From positions 67,501 through 131,500 of the forward strand of contig NZ_CP102265.1 in the NCBI RefSeq assembly GCF_025147765.1: a stretch of DNA of 64,000 bases. The letters run 5' to 3'. Every line of letters begins with the position of its first letter. Positions within the stretch are counted from its first letter, which is position 1. The translations under genes and the position numbers were made by a program. Shown here in pieces: positions 33,981 to 42,706 of this stretch. The notes under the pieces are model-generated. The model was given only the letters and a program-made list of their open reading frames with translations. It was not told where the DNA came from and did no database searches. The DNA comes from Blautia obeum ATCC 29174. GTDB lineage: Bacteria > Bacillota > Clostridia > Lachnospirales > Lachnospiraceae.

Positions 33981-35804
33981 ATGTGTGAGACATTGAGAGA
34001 ACCAGTAAAGGTATTGAAAAGTCTTTCAGAACAAGCAATAAACAAACAGTATAAATTTAAAAGATTATATCGGAATTTATACAACCCAGAGTTTTATTTT
34101 CTAGCTTATAAGAATATAAGCCAATCTCAAGGAAGTATGACATCTGGTGTGGATGGCAAAAGCCTAGATGGTATGAGCGAGAAGCGAATAAGTGCTCTCA
34201 TCGAAAGCATTAGGAGTTTCAGCTATCAGCCGAATCCCGCAAGGCGAGTGTATATTGAAAAGAAAAACAGCACAAAGAAGCGTCCATTGGGAATTCCATC
34301 AACAGAAGACAAATTAGTACAAGAGGTTGTAAAAATGATTCTTGAGAGTATATATGAACCAAATTTCTCAGACTGCTCTCATGGATTCAGACCTAAAAGA
34401 AGCTGTCACTCGGCTTTACAGCAAATACAGAATCAATTCACCGGAATCACATGGTTTGTAGAAGGTGATATTCATGCCTGTTTTGATAGCTTTGACCACC
34501 ATGTGCTAGTGAATATTCTGAGGGAGAGAATCGAGGATGAAAATTTCTTGGCTCTCATTTGGAAAATGTTGAAGGCAGGCTACATGGAGCAATGGGCTTA
34601 TAACTGCACTTTCTCAGGAACTCCTCAGGGTTCAGGAGTAAGTCCAATATTGGCAAATATATATCTGTCGAAGCTGGACGATTTTGCGGAAAACTTAAAG
34701 AAAAGCTTCAATAAAGGTAAATCAAAAGAAAACCTTGAGTATCAAAGGGCAGCAAGCAAATTATACTACATCAGAAGAAAAAACCGAGCAAATTGGGAAA
34801 ATTGGAATGAGCAACAAAGAAAGGAAGCTCTGCGGCTGCAAAAGGACGCTATTAACTACATGCACAGTTTACCAAGCAAGAGAGCAAACAATAAGGAATA
34901 CAAAAGTCTGGTCTATTGTAGATATGCGGATGACTTTCTAATTGGAGTCATAGGTTCATTCGAGGATGCATCTGAAATCAAGGAAAAATTCAGAGTATTT
35001 CTCGAGGATACTCTGCATCTTGAGATGTCCGAAGAAAAGACCAAGATAACACATAGTCAAGATAAAGCAAGATTTCTTGGATATGATATCACCACCGCAA
35101 AGAACTCAGCGCTTAAGTATGACTCAAAGCATCAATTAAGAAAAACTCATACGGGCAGAATTAAATTGTACGCCCCAAGAGATAAATGGCAAGGTAAATT
35201 GACGGAGTATGGTGCTCTAAGGATTAGGTATGACAAAAATGGCAAGGAAATATGGGATTCACACCACAGAGGAAATATGGTTCACATGACAGACGTGGAA
35301 ATAGTGTCGCAAGTAAATGCGGAAATCAGAGGAATGTACAATTATTATTCCATTGCCGAAAATGCAACAGTCATCAAAAACTTTGCATTTATCTTGGAAT
35401 ATAGCATGTACAAAACCTTCGGACTGAAATATCGAAAGAGTGTTTATAAGATACAGAGAAAGTACCGCAAAAACGGGATATTCATGGTTCCATACAATAC
35501 AAAGAAGGGATTGAGATACTGCGAGTTTTATCATGACGGATTCAAAAAGAAACGTTATGCATGCGGTTTCGAGCCTGACTTATTGCCACAATACGTCAAA
35601 TATGATAATCCGAATTATCTGAGGACAAGGATTAAGCTAGGTGTATGTGAACTTTGTGGTGAAAACACAGGTGATATATGCATGCACCATGTAAGATCAT
35701 TGAAATCAATCCAAGCAGACAATGAATGGAATACTATTATGTTGGCTAAGCGTCGCAAGACACTTGCAGTTTGTCCGAACTGCTATGCCAAAATCACGAA
35801 ATAA
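33981..35804 (+). CDS. ltrA: Group II intron reverse transcriptase/maturase (LtrA type) with HNH domain
   Basis: 607 residues. The reverse transcriptase domain covers about 30-380, with the catalytic YADD in YCRYADDFLIG near residue 313 and GTPQGSGVSPILANIYL near 215. The maturase X domain (about 400-530) and a C-terminal HNH/zinc part (CELCG, HHVRSLK, CPNCYAK; about 555-605) follow. All catalytic residues look intact, so both splicing and retrohoming may be active. It lies wholly within intron domain IV. Confidence 0.95.
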   Translation: MCETLREPVKVLKSLSEQAINKQYKFKRLYRNLYNPEFYFLAYKNISQSQGSMTSGVDGKSLDGMSEKRISALIESIRSFSYQPNPARRVYIEKKNSTKKRPLGIPSTEDKLVQEVVKMILESIYEPNFSDCSHGFRPKRSCHSALQQIQNQFTGITWFVEGDIHACFDSFDHHVLVNILRERIEDENFLALIWKMLKAGYMEQWAYNCTFSGTPQGSGVSPILANIYLSKLDDFAENLKKSFNKGKSKENLEYQRAASKLYYIRRKNRANWENWNEQQRKEALRLQKDAINYMHSLPSKRANNKEYKSLVYCRYADDFLIGVIGSFEDASEIKEKFRVFLEDTLHLEMSEEKTKITHSQDKARFLGYDITTAKNSALKYDSKHQLRKTHTGRIKLYAPRDKWQGKLTEYGALRIRYDKNGKEIWDSHHRGNMVHMTDVEIVSQVNAEIRGMYNYYSIAENATVIKNFAFILEYSMYKTFGLKYRKSVYKIQRKYRKNGIFMVPYNTKKGLRYCEFYHDGFKKKRYACGFEPDLLPQYVKYDNPNYLRTRIKLGVCELCGENTGDICMHHVRSLKSIQADNEWNTIMLAKRRKTLAVCPNCYAKITK

Positions 35805-35826
35805 CTGAAAGACTATGGTAAATGGG

Positions 35827-35860
35827 AAGCCGTATACATCGAGAGATGTACGTACGGTTT
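35827..35860 (+). ncRNA. Group II intron domain V
   Basis: The stretch AAGCCGTATACATC - GAGA - GATGTACGTACGGTTT folds as the 34-nt domain V hairpin: an AGC catalytic triad at the base, a GNRA-type tetraloop and a two-base bulge on the 3' side. It is the catalytic core of the ribozyme. Confidence 0.85.
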
Positions 35861-35921
35861 CGGGGCGAGGCTATGGAAACCTGTCTTGGAGACAAGGCAA
35901 GGCGCTGTGGTCTTAGCCTAC

Positions 35922-36491
35922 AATATTCAAAGGGAAGAGTTGCCCCCAAGTGAAAAGGCATTTGCATATAAAATGAAAATGGATGCGATGAAGAGGCAAG
36001 GTGCCAGAAATGATATAGCAGATTCCACTTACACCCAAAATGGGTGGAGGTCAGAAACAGCAGCGGTAATTGGACAGCAGGTAGGAGAAAGTAAAAATCA
36101 AGTTAGAAGGTATATCCGACTTACGGAACTCATTCCAGACCTTCTTGATTATGTAGATAAGAAACGTCTGCAGTTTACTGTTGCGGTTGACATTTCCTAT
36201 ATTGACAAAGAGATTCAAACATGGTTATTTGAATACATCAAGGAAAATGGTACGGTTAAAGCAGTTCAGGTAGCGGCACTTCGCACAGCACTTGAAGCAG
36301 GACCGATGACGCAGGCGAAAATGATATCCATACTGGTAAACAGTCAGCCTGGTAGGAAACAGGAACAAAAAATCACATTATCAGAGAAAAAACTGAGAAA
36401 TTTCTTCTCTGATAAATATACGGCAGAGGATATGGAAAGTGTAATTCTGGAACTTCTGGATCAATGGAAAAGAGGTGAGATAACAGTATGA
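35922..36491 (+). CDS. parB: ParB-like partition protein, exon 2
   Basis: The remaining 189 codons of ParB: NIQREELPPSEKAFAYKMKM, the helix-turn-helix around AAVIGQQVGESKNQVRRYIR, and a C-terminal helical segment ending LSEKKLRNFFSDKYTAEDME. It has no start codon of its own; an upstream ATG at 35886 falls inside the intron. The final TGA overlaps the repA ATG by four bases. Confidence 0.93.
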   Translation, partial: NIQREELPPSEKAFAYKMKMDAMKRQGARNDIADSTYTQNGWRSETAAVIGQQVGESKNQVRRYIRLTELIPDLLDYVDKKRLQFTVAVDISYIDKEIQTWLFEYIKENGTVKAVQVAALRTALEAGPMTQAKMISILVNSQPGRKQEQKITLSEKKLRNFFSDKYTAEDMESVILELLDQWKRGEITV

Positions 36492-37471
36492 ATTTTGAAT
36501 ACTATTATGGCACTCAGGCTGATCAGTTCAGTTTTATCCGGATTCCAAGAATATTATTATTAGATGAAGCATTTTCCGCACTGTCTTTATCAGCTAAAGT
36601 CCTTTACTCGGTACTTCTGGACAGAATGGGACTGTCAATGAAAAATAAATGGCTTGACGAAGAAAACAAGGTGTACATTATCTATCAGATCACGGAGATA
36701 CAAAGTGACTTGGGATTCTCTAAGAAAAAAGCAATGGATTATCTCACAGAATTGGAGAAAATAGGACTGATTGAAAAGAAAAAGAGAGGCTTTGGATTGC
36801 CGAACATTATATATGTTAAGAGCTTTATGGCACATCAGAGTAGTCAAAGAAGTAATGAAATGGGAACTTCACAGGAAAAAGATGCGGTACATAGAAGTAT
36901 CGAAATAGGAACTTCTGAGGTGATGAATAAGCACCTCAGAGGTGCCGAAACAGATACCTCAGAAGTGCCCAAAAACGGACTTCAAGAGGTTCCCAAAACG
37001 GTACCGCTATATAATAAGACTTATATGAATTATAATAACCAGAGTAATATGAAATCGAATCATATCAAATCAGATGGCGATAGGATTCGATGTGATCAAA
37101 AAGAACAGGAAATCAATGCTTATGCTGAACTGGTAAAGAAAAATATTGATTTTGATGTTTTACTGCATACATACAGCAGAGAGCAGGATCTGGTAGAAGA
37201 AATATATCAGCTGATTCTGGAGACCGTCCAAACTGAAAAGAATATGATACGGATCGCCGGCGAATATTATCCGGCAGGCTTTGTGAAGGGAAAATTATTG
37301 AAACTGAATTATTCGCATATCGAGTATGTGCTGGAGTGCATGGATAAAAATACTACGAAAGTCAGAAACATAAAACAGTATTTGCTGGCTGCTTTATTTA
37401 ATGCACCATCAACGATTGGAAGTTATTATAAAGCAGCGGTAAATCACGACATGCCACAGTACGCAAACTGA
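36488..37471 (+). CDS. repA: Replication initiator protein RepA_N family
   Basis: A 327-residue initiator. The N-terminal RepA_N domain (about 5-125) shows FIRIPRILLLDEAFSALSLSAKVLYSVLLDRM and the winged-helix region ITEIQSDLGFSKKKAMDYL. The C-terminal part (about 210-325, DUF6017-like) contains INAYAELVKKNID and a helical bundle. RepA_N proteins start replication of plasmids and of circularised Tn1549-type elements. Its start overlaps the parB stop. The variable middle (130-200) is low-complexity. Confidence 0.9.
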   Translation: MNFEYYYGTQADQFSFIRIPRILLLDEAFSALSLSAKVLYSVLLDRMGLSMKNKWLDEENKVYIIYQITEIQSDLGFSKKKAMDYLTELEKIGLIEKKKRGFGLPNIIYVKSFMAHQSSQRSNEMGTSQEKDAVHRSIEIGTSEVMNKHLRGAETDTSEVPKNGLQEVPKTVPLYNKTYMNYNNQSNMKSNHIKSDGDRIRCDQKEQEINAYAELVKKNIDFDVLLHTYSREQDLVEEIYQLILETVQTEKNMIRIAGEYYPAGFVKGKLLKLNYSHIEYVLECMDKNTTKVRNIKQYLLAALFNAPSTIGSYYKAAVNHDMPQYAN

Positions 37472-37482
37472 AGGAGGTACTT

Positions 37483-37782
37483 ATGATTGTTTTAAGAATG
37501 GCAGGAAAAATTTTATTGTTACCGGTGTGGTTATTATTAGCCACTGCCCATTTACTGGTAAAGATCGTAGTTGAAATCTACTGCATCGGCAAGGGGATTG
37601 TCAATCTCATTCTGGGTTTTATGCTGATTGGAACACTGCTCTGGTACAGACAATGGGAGCGGTTTGCTTTACTTGCAGTTGCCAGTGGTATCTTGCTGTT
37701 CTTTCTGTGGATCGGAGTGTTTATGGAAGTTATACTGGAATCAGCACAACACAAAATTGGAAAATGGATTATACAGATATAA
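37483..37782 (+). CDS. CD1845-family small membrane protein
   Basis: A 99-residue protein with two or three hydrophobic segments (about 8-35, 38-52, 58-85). It matches the CD1845-type family found after repA in Tn1549/CTn-like elements; function unknown. AAGGAGG precedes the ATG. Its last few codons (IIQI) lie at the junction with unrelated DNA, so the true C-terminus may have been altered when the element broke there. Confidence 0.78.
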   Translation: MIVLRMAGKILLLPVWLLLATAHLLVKIVVEIYCIGKGIVNLILGFMLIGTLLWYRQWERFALLAVASGILLFFLWIGVFMEVILESAQHKIGKWIIQI

Positions 37783-37867
37783 AGAAAGTATCTGCCAGAA
37801 CATAAACGGAAATCCCGATCATTCCGGCAACACTCTGGGTTACATATTTAGTGAATCTTTTCAGCAT
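37769..37867 (-). pseudogene. N-terminal stub of a MATE efflux gene
   Basis: A 32-codon frame reading MLKRFTKYVTQSVAGMIG and then ISVYVLADTFFISV, the exact start of MepA-like MATE transporters. GGAAGGAGA precedes the ATG at 37867, so the promoter-proximal part of a real gene is preserved. Homology stops at about 37772, where the frame meets TAA and the CD1845 gene of the integrative element ends. The rest of the transporter was removed. Confidence 0.8.
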
Positions 37868-38139
37868 AATTCATGTCTCCTTCCGTAAAGACTTGCCTTC
37901 TATTATATATCTGTATTTTAAAAAATAGCAATCAAAAACTCCTCTCAGGCGCTATGCATAATAATTTCAACAACATGCTGCTTATAGCAGGTATTGATAA
38001 ATTTATATCATTCTGATGATATATTATATTTCATTTTTCACGTTAATGATGTAAAATTATCAATGTAAATATCAGGGCATATTCGAATAATCATTTCTAA
38101 ACTTTTTCAAATATGCTCCGGAAAGGAACTTTTATACTA

Positions 38140-39480
38140 ATGAAAACCAAGATTCAGGATATGACCTCCGGTTCACCGGGACGGTTGATCATTCTTTTTG
38201 CAATTCCCCTGATGCTGGGAAATATCTGTCAGCAGCTTTATACAATGGTGGATACCATGGTTGTTGGTCAGGTTGCAGGTGTGGAGGCTCTTGCCGCACT
38301 GGGTGCTGTTGACTTTCTGATGTGGGTTGTCACAGGAATATCCACAGGACTCACTCAGGGATTTTCTATTCAACTCTCCCAGTATTATGGGGCAAAGGAT
38401 TTCGAAAATCTGCGTAAATCTCTGGCTCACAGTTACCGGCTGACCGCATTCATCGCAGCCGGAGTATTGATTCTCAGCCAGTCATTTGCTTCGCTGGTAT
38501 TAACAGGGCTGCATACACCTTCCAATATTATCGGAATGTCTCTGTTATATCTGCGCATCATTTTCTGTGGGATCCCCGCCACAGCAGCCTATAATATGTT
38601 TGCCTCTGCTCTAAGGGCTATGGGAAACAGTAAAACACCGCTGACCGCAATGATCATCGCATCTGTGCTGAATGTCTCACTGGACATCCTTTTTGTGGCA
38701 GGCTTCGGATGGGGTGTGGCAGGAGCAGCAATCGCAACTGTGATTGCACAGAGCTTCTCCGCTGTTTACTGTTTCCTGATTTTACGCAGAATTGATATCG
38801 TTCATCTGACCAGAGCAGATTTTATGCCTGCCTCCGGCATGAATGCCCGCCTGATGAAGCTTGGTATTCCTGTTGTATTTCAGAATATCATCATCGGTGT
38901 GGGCGGTCTGGTAGTCCAGTATGTGATCAATGGCTACGGTTTCCTTTTTGTAGCAGGATTTACAGCTACAAACAAGCTTTATGGTCTGCTGGAAATGGCT
39001 GCTATTTCCTATGGATATGCCATCGTTACCTATGTGGGTCAGAATCTGGGAGCCGGAAAGATTGACAGGATCAGAAAAGGCGTCCGCAGCAGTATGCTGC
39101 TTTCCCTGCTTACCTCACTGATCATTTCTGCTGCCATGTTTTTATTTGGAAAAAATATTCTCTCACTTTTCATCTCAGGTGAACCGCAGCAGACACAGCA
39201 GGTATTGGCAATTGCTTTTAAATACCTTTCTATTATGGCTGCCATGCTCTGGGTTTTGTACTTCCTGTACGTGTACAGATCTGTACTTCAGGGGCTGGGA
39301 GATACCTTAATGCCTATGGTAAGTGGTATGGCTGAATTTGTCATGCGTATCAGTGCTGCACTGATCCTTCCCCATTTTATCGGACAGGACGGTATTTTCT
39401 TTGCAGAGATTGCAGCATGGAGCGGAGCCACTGTGATCTTATGCATCAGCTATTATGTACGGATGCATAAATATCATTAA
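38140..39480 (+). CDS. MATE-family multidrug/Na+ antiporter
   Basis: A transporter of 446 residues from the chosen start (455 if the ATG at 38113 is used), with twelve predicted membrane helices. It shows the MATE start MTSGSPGRLIILFAIPLMLG and the repeat-related QQLYTMVDTMVVGQ and VFQNIIIGVGGLVVQ in the two halves. Family members export drugs or metabolites using Na+ or H+. The ATG at 38140 is preferred because the conserved segment starts there; GAAAGGAAC lies 15 bases upstream. Codon use is more C/G-ending than in neighbouring accessory genes, suggesting a separate origin. Confidence 0.9.
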   Translation: MKTKIQDMTSGSPGRLIILFAIPLMLGNICQQLYTMVDTMVVGQVAGVEALAALGAVDFLMWVVTGISTGLTQGFSIQLSQYYGAKDFENLRKSLAHSYRLTAFIAAGVLILSQSFASLVLTGLHTPSNIIGMSLLYLRIIFCGIPATAAYNMFASALRAMGNSKTPLTAMIIASVLNVSLDILFVAGFGWGVAGAAIATVIAQSFSAVYCFLILRRIDIVHLTRADFMPASGMNARLMKLGIPVVFQNIIIGVGGLVVQYVINGYGFLFVAGFTATNKLYGLLEMAAISYGYAIVTYVGQNLGAGKIDRIRKGVRSSMLLSLLTSLIISAAMFLFGKNILSLFISGEPQQTQQVLAIAFKYLSIMAAMLWVLYFLYVYRSVLQGLGDTLMPMVSGMAEFVMRISAALILPHFIGQDGIFFAEIAAWSGATVILCISYYVRMHKYH

Positions 39481-39532
39481 AACAAAACAGGGAGCTGTCG
39501 GTAAATAACGTTTTTTAGAGCTGACAGCACCA

Positions 39533-39596
39533 AACAAAAATATCCTGACAGTTACAGAGCTTTCTGGCTCTGCAACTTGTTCAGGATATTTTTATT
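39533..39596. terminator. Terminator between MATE and IS1182-type transposase
   Basis: AAATATCCTGACA pairs with TGTTCAGGATATTT, with an inner CAGAGC/GCTCTG hairpin, followed by a T run on the plus strand and A run before it. It can serve both converging genes. A second pair, GCTGTC/GACAGC (39492-39526), lies just upstream. Confidence 0.7.
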
Positions 39597-39663
39597 TTGA
39601 TAAATACTTTCTGTTTTTGGCCGCAAAAAATCCTTGTTTGGATTTTTTCAGCCGCATTTTTTT

Positions 39664-41265
39664 CTAGGCAGTTTTTCCTTCAAATTTTCTTAGTTTTTCG
39701 TATAAAAAACGATGATATTTATTTATATTTCTTCCAATAGCATACAGCATGAATTCTTTATATACCTTATCTGCCGAACGGTAATTAAAACGCCGGAAGT
39801 TCTCATTTTCCTTTATATCTCCAAAATGTCCTTCCGTCTGAATGGAATGTGTCTGGCGTTTCAGGATCCCGCGTTCACTCTGGATATTGGCATGCGATCT
39901 TTCTTTCAGTTCCTCCCATTGTTCATTGATCTTCATGACTTTGTTCTTTTCGGCATCTTTCTCCGCATCATACTTATACAGACAGCGCGCTTTATGTTCA
40001 CATCCGCTGCAGTCTGCACAACCATATACCTCAAAGGTCTGTGTATATCCATCCTGCTCTTTGCTCTCTGTCCTGAGATGCCGCAGTTCACGTCCGTCAT
40101 GGCAGATATAGAACTGTTCATCTTCAAAGATCCCTGTCCTCATGTTGTAATATTTACTGATATCTTCTGAATAAGCGCGTGTTTTTCGCTTTTCATGATC
40201 CTGCAGTTTTATATAACTGGATATTTCATTCCGTTTTAAATAAAGCAGATTTTTTTCACTACAGTACCCGCTGTCCGCAGTTACTTCTTCCAGAATACTC
40301 CCGAAAGCAGTCTTATGTTTTTCAAGGACCGGGATCAGGGTATTATAATCGGTGCGGTCGCTGCTTACATATCCATGTACGATATAATAATTCTCTACCG
40401 CGATCTGAACATTATATGCTGGCTTTAACTGTCCGTTCAGCATGTGATCTTCTTTCATACGCATAAAAGTCGCTTCCAGATCTGTTTTGGAATAACTGTT
40501 TCTGTTTTTTCCCATGATCTCAAAGCATTCTTTATATTCCATCAGTCGTTTTTCGCATTGTTCCAGTTCCTCATGCAGCTGTTGAAGTGCAGGTTTTCTT
40601 TTTACTTTTCCGTAAACGAATTCGATTTCTTCGTTGTCTGCGATCATCGTGAGATTGTTCTGGAGTTTCCGTATTTCAAGCGGTGAACAGTTATCGATCT
40701 CTATAATACGGTTATTTGAAAGCTTTTTATGTTTTACAAGCTTTCGTTTTCTGTTCTTTTCGATCACTTCCCGGACTTTATCCATCCCTTCGATCACAAA
40801 CATCTGTGCATTTCCCAGCTCGTACTTTGTTCCATAATCATTCTCCTGCAAAAAAGAATTATATTTTTCAAAAAGCTGGTCGATAGAGTCCAGAAGTCCT
40901 GCCAGATGATAATTGATGCTTCCACGCCATACAAAAGTATAACGGTTCGCATTTGCCTCTATCTTTGTACCGTCAATAAAAAGTTCTTTTAATGTGACCA
41001 GCCCTTCTTTCTGCAGCCGCCGCATAAACTGGTAATTCAGGTCATCCAGGACATCAGATGTCAGCTTCCTGTTTTTAAAGTCATAAAAAGCATCACGTTT
41101 CGGTTTTTGTCCGCGCGTCAGCCAGATAAAAGCATGGTCTCTTTCACACAGATCAACAATACAGTCAACAGAACGTATTCCCCGCATATTTGCATAGGTA
41201 ACTACAGCATACATCATAATTGGGTTGTACCCGGTTCTTCCCTTATCTGAACAATTGGCTAACAA
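39664..41265 (-). CDS. IS1182-family transposase (possibly N-terminally truncated)
   Basis: 533 residues from a TTG start. It shows the DDE transposase of the IS1182 group: FIDGTKIEANANRYTFVWRG with the first Asp, SSDRTDYNTLIPVLEKH, VTADSGYCSEKNLLYL with the second Asp, and RQTHSIQTEGHFGDIKEN with the Glu near the C-terminus. The reading frame stays homologous-looking upstream of the TTG (HPDALQKFSS) back to an in-frame TAG at 41299-41301. No ATG with a ribosome site is found, so the N-terminus is probably lost or mutated. Confidence 0.85.
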   Translation of the reverse strand: MLANCSDKGRTGYNPIMMYAVVTYANMRGIRSVDCIVDLCERDHAFIWLTRGQKPKRDAFYDFKNRKLTSDVLDDLNYQFMRRLQKEGLVTLKELFIDGTKIEANANRYTFVWRGSINYHLAGLLDSIDQLFEKYNSFLQENDYGTKYELGNAQMFVIEGMDKVREVIEKNRKRKLVKHKKLSNNRIIEIDNCSPLEIRKLQNNLTMIADNEEIEFVYGKVKRKPALQQLHEELEQCEKRLMEYKECFEIMGKNRNSYSKTDLEATFMRMKEDHMLNGQLKPAYNVQIAVENYYIVHGYVSSDRTDYNTLIPVLEKHKTAFGSILEEVTADSGYCSEKNLLYLKRNEISSYIKLQDHEKRKTRAYSEDISKYYNMRTGIFEDEQFYICHDGRELRHLRTESKEQDGYTQTFEVYGCADCSGCEHKARCLYKYDAEKDAEKNKVMKINEQWEELKERSHANIQSERGILKRQTHSIQTEGHFGDIKENENFRRFNYRSADKVYKEFMLYAIGRNINKYHRFLYEKLRKFEGKTA

Positions 41266-41335
41266 TGAAGAGAATTTTTGTAGAGCATCAGGGTGTAGCT
41301 ATGCAAGATGCTTTACAGGTATTTCACCTGAATAC

Positions 41336-41545
41336 ATGGCGAAAATGAATAAAGAAGACAGGAATAATTTTCAAAAATGTATAGAAGAGATACTGGAAGA
41401 GCTTAATCTGGGTGGCCGTGGTACAGCAGAGCCGCTGGTGTCAGAAAGAACTGAAGAATTTTTTGACAGTTATAAAGATGAGGCGTATTACAGTCTCAGC
41501 CTTAAGAAGCGAAAGATCGTTGATATACCTGGTTTGAAAAACTGA
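41336..41545 (+). pseudogene. 3' remnant of an unidentified gene next to the IS1182 copy
   Basis: A 69-codon acidic frame (NKEDRNNFQKCIEEILEEL, RGTAEPLVSERTEEFF, LSLKKRKIVDIPGLKN) ending in TGA. It has no ribosome site and its upstream part runs into the antisense of the transposase gene. It looks like the C-terminal end of a soluble protein cut by the insertion sequence. I do not recognise the family. Confidence 0.45.
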
Positions 41546-41602
41546 TGGAGAAATAATCTAGGAAAATAGTTTAAAGTTTACATGTTATGATCATGTATGA
41601 AG

Positions 41603-41632
41603 TTGGAACAAAATAAAAGATTGTGCTATACT
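41603..41632 (+). promoter_or_regulatory. Promoter of the bile salt hydrolase operon
   Basis: TTGGAA, an 18-base spacer and TATACT. A second TTGACA at 41654 has no matching -10 at the right distance. The transcript would start about 50 bases before the hydrolase ATG. Confidence 0.65.
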
Positions 41633-41690
41633 ATTGTTCAAGAAAAAAACTCATTGACATATTTCAATCTATTTAGGAGGATAAACGATC

Positions 41691-42668
41691 ATGTGTACAG
41701 CAGCAACTTATAAAACAAAAGATTTTTACTTTGGACGAACCCTTGATTATGAATTCTCTTATGGTGATCAGATAGTAATTACACCACGTAATTATGCGTT
41801 TAATTTTCGCCATGTTGGCGATATGAAAAATCATTATGCAATTATTGGAATGGCTCATGTTGCAGAGGATTATCCTTTGTATTATGATGCTATGAATGAA
41901 AAAGGAGTGGCAATGGCAGGACTGAATTTTGTCGGAAATGCTGTTTATGCCGCGATTAAGCCAGATGTGGAAAATATTGCACAGTTTGAATTTATTCCGT
42001 GGATTTTAAGTCAGTGTTCTTCTTTAGTTGAAGTTCGCGAGCTTCTTGAACGAATTAATATTGTTAATACTCCTTTCAGCGAGCAATTGCCATTAGCACA
42101 ATTACACTGGATCATTTCTGATGAGAATGAGTCAATTACGGTAGAATCTATGTCAGATGGTTTGCATATTTATGATAATCCAGTAGGAGTGCTTACGAAT
42201 AATCCGCCATTTCCACAGCAGATGTTTCAACTAAATAATTATATGTATTTATCTCCTAAACAGCCCAGAAATACTTTCTGCGAAAATTTGGCTCTTGATG
42301 CATATAGTAGAGGTATGGGAGGGTTAGGTCTTCCGGGAGATCTCTCATCTTCATCACGCTTTGTACGTGTAGCTTTTACAAAGGTAAATGCAATTTCAGG
42401 TGAATCAGAGGAAGAAAGCGTTAGCCAATTCTTCCACATTCTCGGATCTGTGGATCAGCAACGAGGATGTTGCGAAGTAGCGGATGGAAAATATGAAATC
42501 ACATTGTATACGTCGTGTTGTAATGTTACAAAAGGTATTTATTATTACAATACTTATGAAAACCATCAGATCAGTGCAGTAGATATGCATGTAGAAAATC
42601 TGGATAGTGATAAAATGATTTGTTATCCAGTAATTCAAGGAGAACGAATCAACTATCAAAATAAATAA
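41691..42668 (+). CDS. bsh: Choloylglycine hydrolase (bile salt hydrolase)
   Basis: A 325-residue Ntn-hydrolase that splits taurine or glycine from conjugated bile acids. Cys2 becomes the N-terminal nucleophile after Met removal. The other catalytic residues are visible: Arg16 and Asp19 (FGRTLDYE), Asn79 (AGLNF), Asn170/171 (LTNNPPF) and Arg223 (SSSSRFVR). The length is typical and no signal peptide is present, so it is cytosolic. Penicillin V acylase is the alternative in this family; the GLGLPGDLSS motif favours bile salt hydrolase. TTAGGAGG precedes the ATG. It heads an operon with an alarmone synthetase and cardiolipin synthase. Confidence 0.92.
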   Translation: MCTAATYKTKDFYFGRTLDYEFSYGDQIVITPRNYAFNFRHVGDMKNHYAIIGMAHVAEDYPLYYDAMNEKGVAMAGLNFVGNAVYAAIKPDVENIAQFEFIPWILSQCSSLVEVRELLERINIVNTPFSEQLPLAQLHWIISDENESITVESMSDGLHIYDNPVGVLTNNPPFPQQMFQLNNYMYLSPKQPRNTFCENLALDAYSRGMGGLGLPGDLSSSSRFVRVAFTKVNAISGESEEESVSQFFHILGSVDQQRGCCEVADGKYEITLYTSCCNVTKGIYYYNTYENHQISAVDMHVENLDSDKMICYPVIQGERINYQNK

Positions 42669-42706
42669 TGTTTTGAAATCAGGGATGAGGTAGAAAGGAA
42701 AGTTCC

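Larger units (their letters stand above)
33316..35921 (+). mobile_element. Group II intron inserted in parB
   Basis: A 2606-bp intron starting GTGCGCCCG (the GUGYG rule) and ending ...AGCCTAC (AY). Domain I-III sequence fills the first 660 bases, domain IV encodes the maturase, domain V is at about 35827-35860 and domain VI follows (35863-35921). The exact ends are fixed by the restored ParB frame. It is transcribed in the same direction as its host gene, so splicing can rescue ParB. Codon use of the maturase is more A-rich than its neighbours, consistent with recent arrival. Confidence 0.93.

Noticed and set aside
41225..41335. The first 37 codons of a plus-strand frame joined to the remnant at 41336
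   Set aside because: They are antisense to the IS1182 transposase start and are not part of the remnant gene.
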